A stretch of DNA of 6,667 nucleotides from Spongiibacteraceae bacterium (GTDB lineage Bacteria; Pseudomonadota; Gammaproteobacteria; Pseudomonadales; PIVM01): NCBI GenBank assembly GCA_030618505.1, contig JAUXDF010000184.1, positions 1 through 6,667 on the forward strand, given 5' to 3'. A model generated the notes under the pieces. The model did not search any database, was not told where the DNA came from, and saw only the letters and a program-made list of their open reading frames with translations. The translations under genes and the position numbers were made by a program. Shown one piece after another: positions 5,847-6,667 of the stretch (its first letter is position 1; every line of letters begins with the position of its first letter).

Positions 5847-6667
5847 TTAGAGTAGATCTAACGCTTCATTAATTAATTTTTCTTGCTGTTTAATATGCAA
5901 AGCCATATAACCGGCGGCAGGAGATGCGGATGAGTCTCGCCCGGCGTAATGCAAATAAATACTGCTATGACGCTGATAAATTACATGGCGTATATGGTGC
6001 TGGCTGCTATACCAGGCTCCCTGATTCATCGGTTCTTCCTGACACCAGACCACCTCTTTCAAATTCGGGTAGTCATCAAGCACCTCGGCCAACTCATTTT
6101 CCGGAAAGGGATATAGCTGTTCAAGGCGAACAATGGCAATATCATCAATCTCATTGGCGCGACGTGTTTCACGCAGTTCGTAATACACCTTGCCACTACA
6201 CAATACCAATCGCTTCACTTTGCGATTAATAATGTTGTCATCGGTCTCGGACAGCACGTTATAGAAACATCCATCGGCCAACTCTTCCAAGGTCGAAATA
6301 GCCTCCTTATGACGCAGCAAGCTCTTTGGTGACATCACAACCAAAGGTTTACGCAGCGGGCGAATAATCTGCCGGCGGATCATATGGTAAACCTGCGCCG
6401 GGGTAGTTGGCACACACACTTGAATATTATGCTCGGCACATAACTGCAAATAACGCTCAAGGCGAGCAGAAGAGTGCTCCGGCCCCTGCCCTTCATAGCC
6501 GTGTGGCAGCAACATCATCAAACCACAGACTCGCTCCCACTTATGCTCACCACTGGTAATAAACTGATCAATAACAACCTGTGCGCCATTGGCAAAATCG
6601 CCAAACTGGGCCTCCCACACCACTAGGGCGTTAGGCGTTGTGGTTGCATAACCGTATTCAAAGGCCA
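5847..6667 (-). CDS. sucA: 2-oxoglutarate dehydrogenase E1 component (C-terminal part, 5' end beyond window)
   Basis: The frame is open to the right edge and ends at TAA (5847-5849), giving the last 272 residues of a protein that is about 930 residues long in E. coli. E1o is the thiamine-diphosphate enzyme that decarboxylates 2-oxoglutarate and succinylates the lipoyl arm of SucB. The visible part covers the end of the transketolase-like pyrimidine-binding domain (AFEYGYAT, then VWEAQFGDFANGAQVVIDQF) and the C-terminal domain. Highly conserved blocks include LPHGYEGQGPEHSSARLERY, CVPTTPAQVYHMIRRQ, PLVVMSPKSLLRHKEA, VLCSGKVYYEL, and VWCQEEPMNQGAWY near the C-terminus. The methionine-like GTG at 6621-6623 is internal; codons continue upstream in frame to the edge. 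It is separated from sucB by 9 bp, and the operon promoter is outside the window. Confidence 0.97.
   Translation of the reverse strand, partial: AFEYGYATTTPNALVVWEAQFGDFANGAQVVIDQFITSGEHKWERVCGLMMLLPHGYEGQGPEHSSARLERYLQLCAEHNIQVCVPTTPAQVYHMIRRQIIRPLRKPLVVMSPKSLLRHKEAISTLEELADGCFYNVLSETDDNIINRKVKRLVLCSGKVYYELRETRRANEIDDIAIVRLEQLYPFPENELAEVLDDYPNLKEVVWCQEEPMNQGAWYSSQHHIRHVIYQRHSSIYLHYAGRDSSASPAAGYMALHIKQQEKLINEALDLL

Overview
All genes lie on the minus strand. The window holds most of a tricarboxylic-acid-cycle cluster, sucA (3' part) - sucB - lpd - sucC - sucD, read from right to left, followed downstream by the 5' part of ccmA, the ATPase of the cytochrome c maturation heme exporter. Protein sequences and gene order point to a gammaproteobacterium. 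The E3 gene sits between sucB and sucC as in Pseudomonas (lpdG type), unlike the E. coli sdhCDAB-sucABCD order with lpd elsewhere. Base composition looks moderate, so a marine pseudomonad-like or Cellvibrionales-like organism is plausible, but this is a low-confidence inference.

Layout from right to left: sucA C-terminal 272 residues (5847-6667, cut by the window edge); a 9-bp gap; sucB (4620-5837); a 65-bp gap; lpd (3103-4554); a structured 242-bp gap (2861-3102); sucC (1694-2860); a 2-bp gap; sucD (819-1691); an intrinsic terminator (about 772-803); a gene-free stretch of about 500 bp; ccmA (1-322, cut by the window edge) with its own -10 element.

Function: SucA (E1o), SucB (E2o) and Lpd (E3) form the 2-oxoglutarate dehydrogenase complex, which turns 2-oxoglutarate, CoA and NAD+ into succinyl-CoA, CO2 and NADH. 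SucC and SucD form succinyl-CoA synthetase, which converts succinyl-CoA to succinate while making a nucleoside triphosphate. All four complete proteins have family-typical length and intact catalytic residues.

The parts that ordinary gene content does not explain are non-coding. First, a 183-bp imperfect palindrome with 25-bp perfect terminal inverted repeats (563-745) lies between sucD and ccmA and resembles a small foldback or MITE-like element. Second, the lpd-sucC gap carries a large terminator-like hairpin followed by a sucC leader with nested stem-loops and a three-times repeated octamer, suggesting that sucCD is transcribed or translated under separate control. I found no clearly new protein system here.
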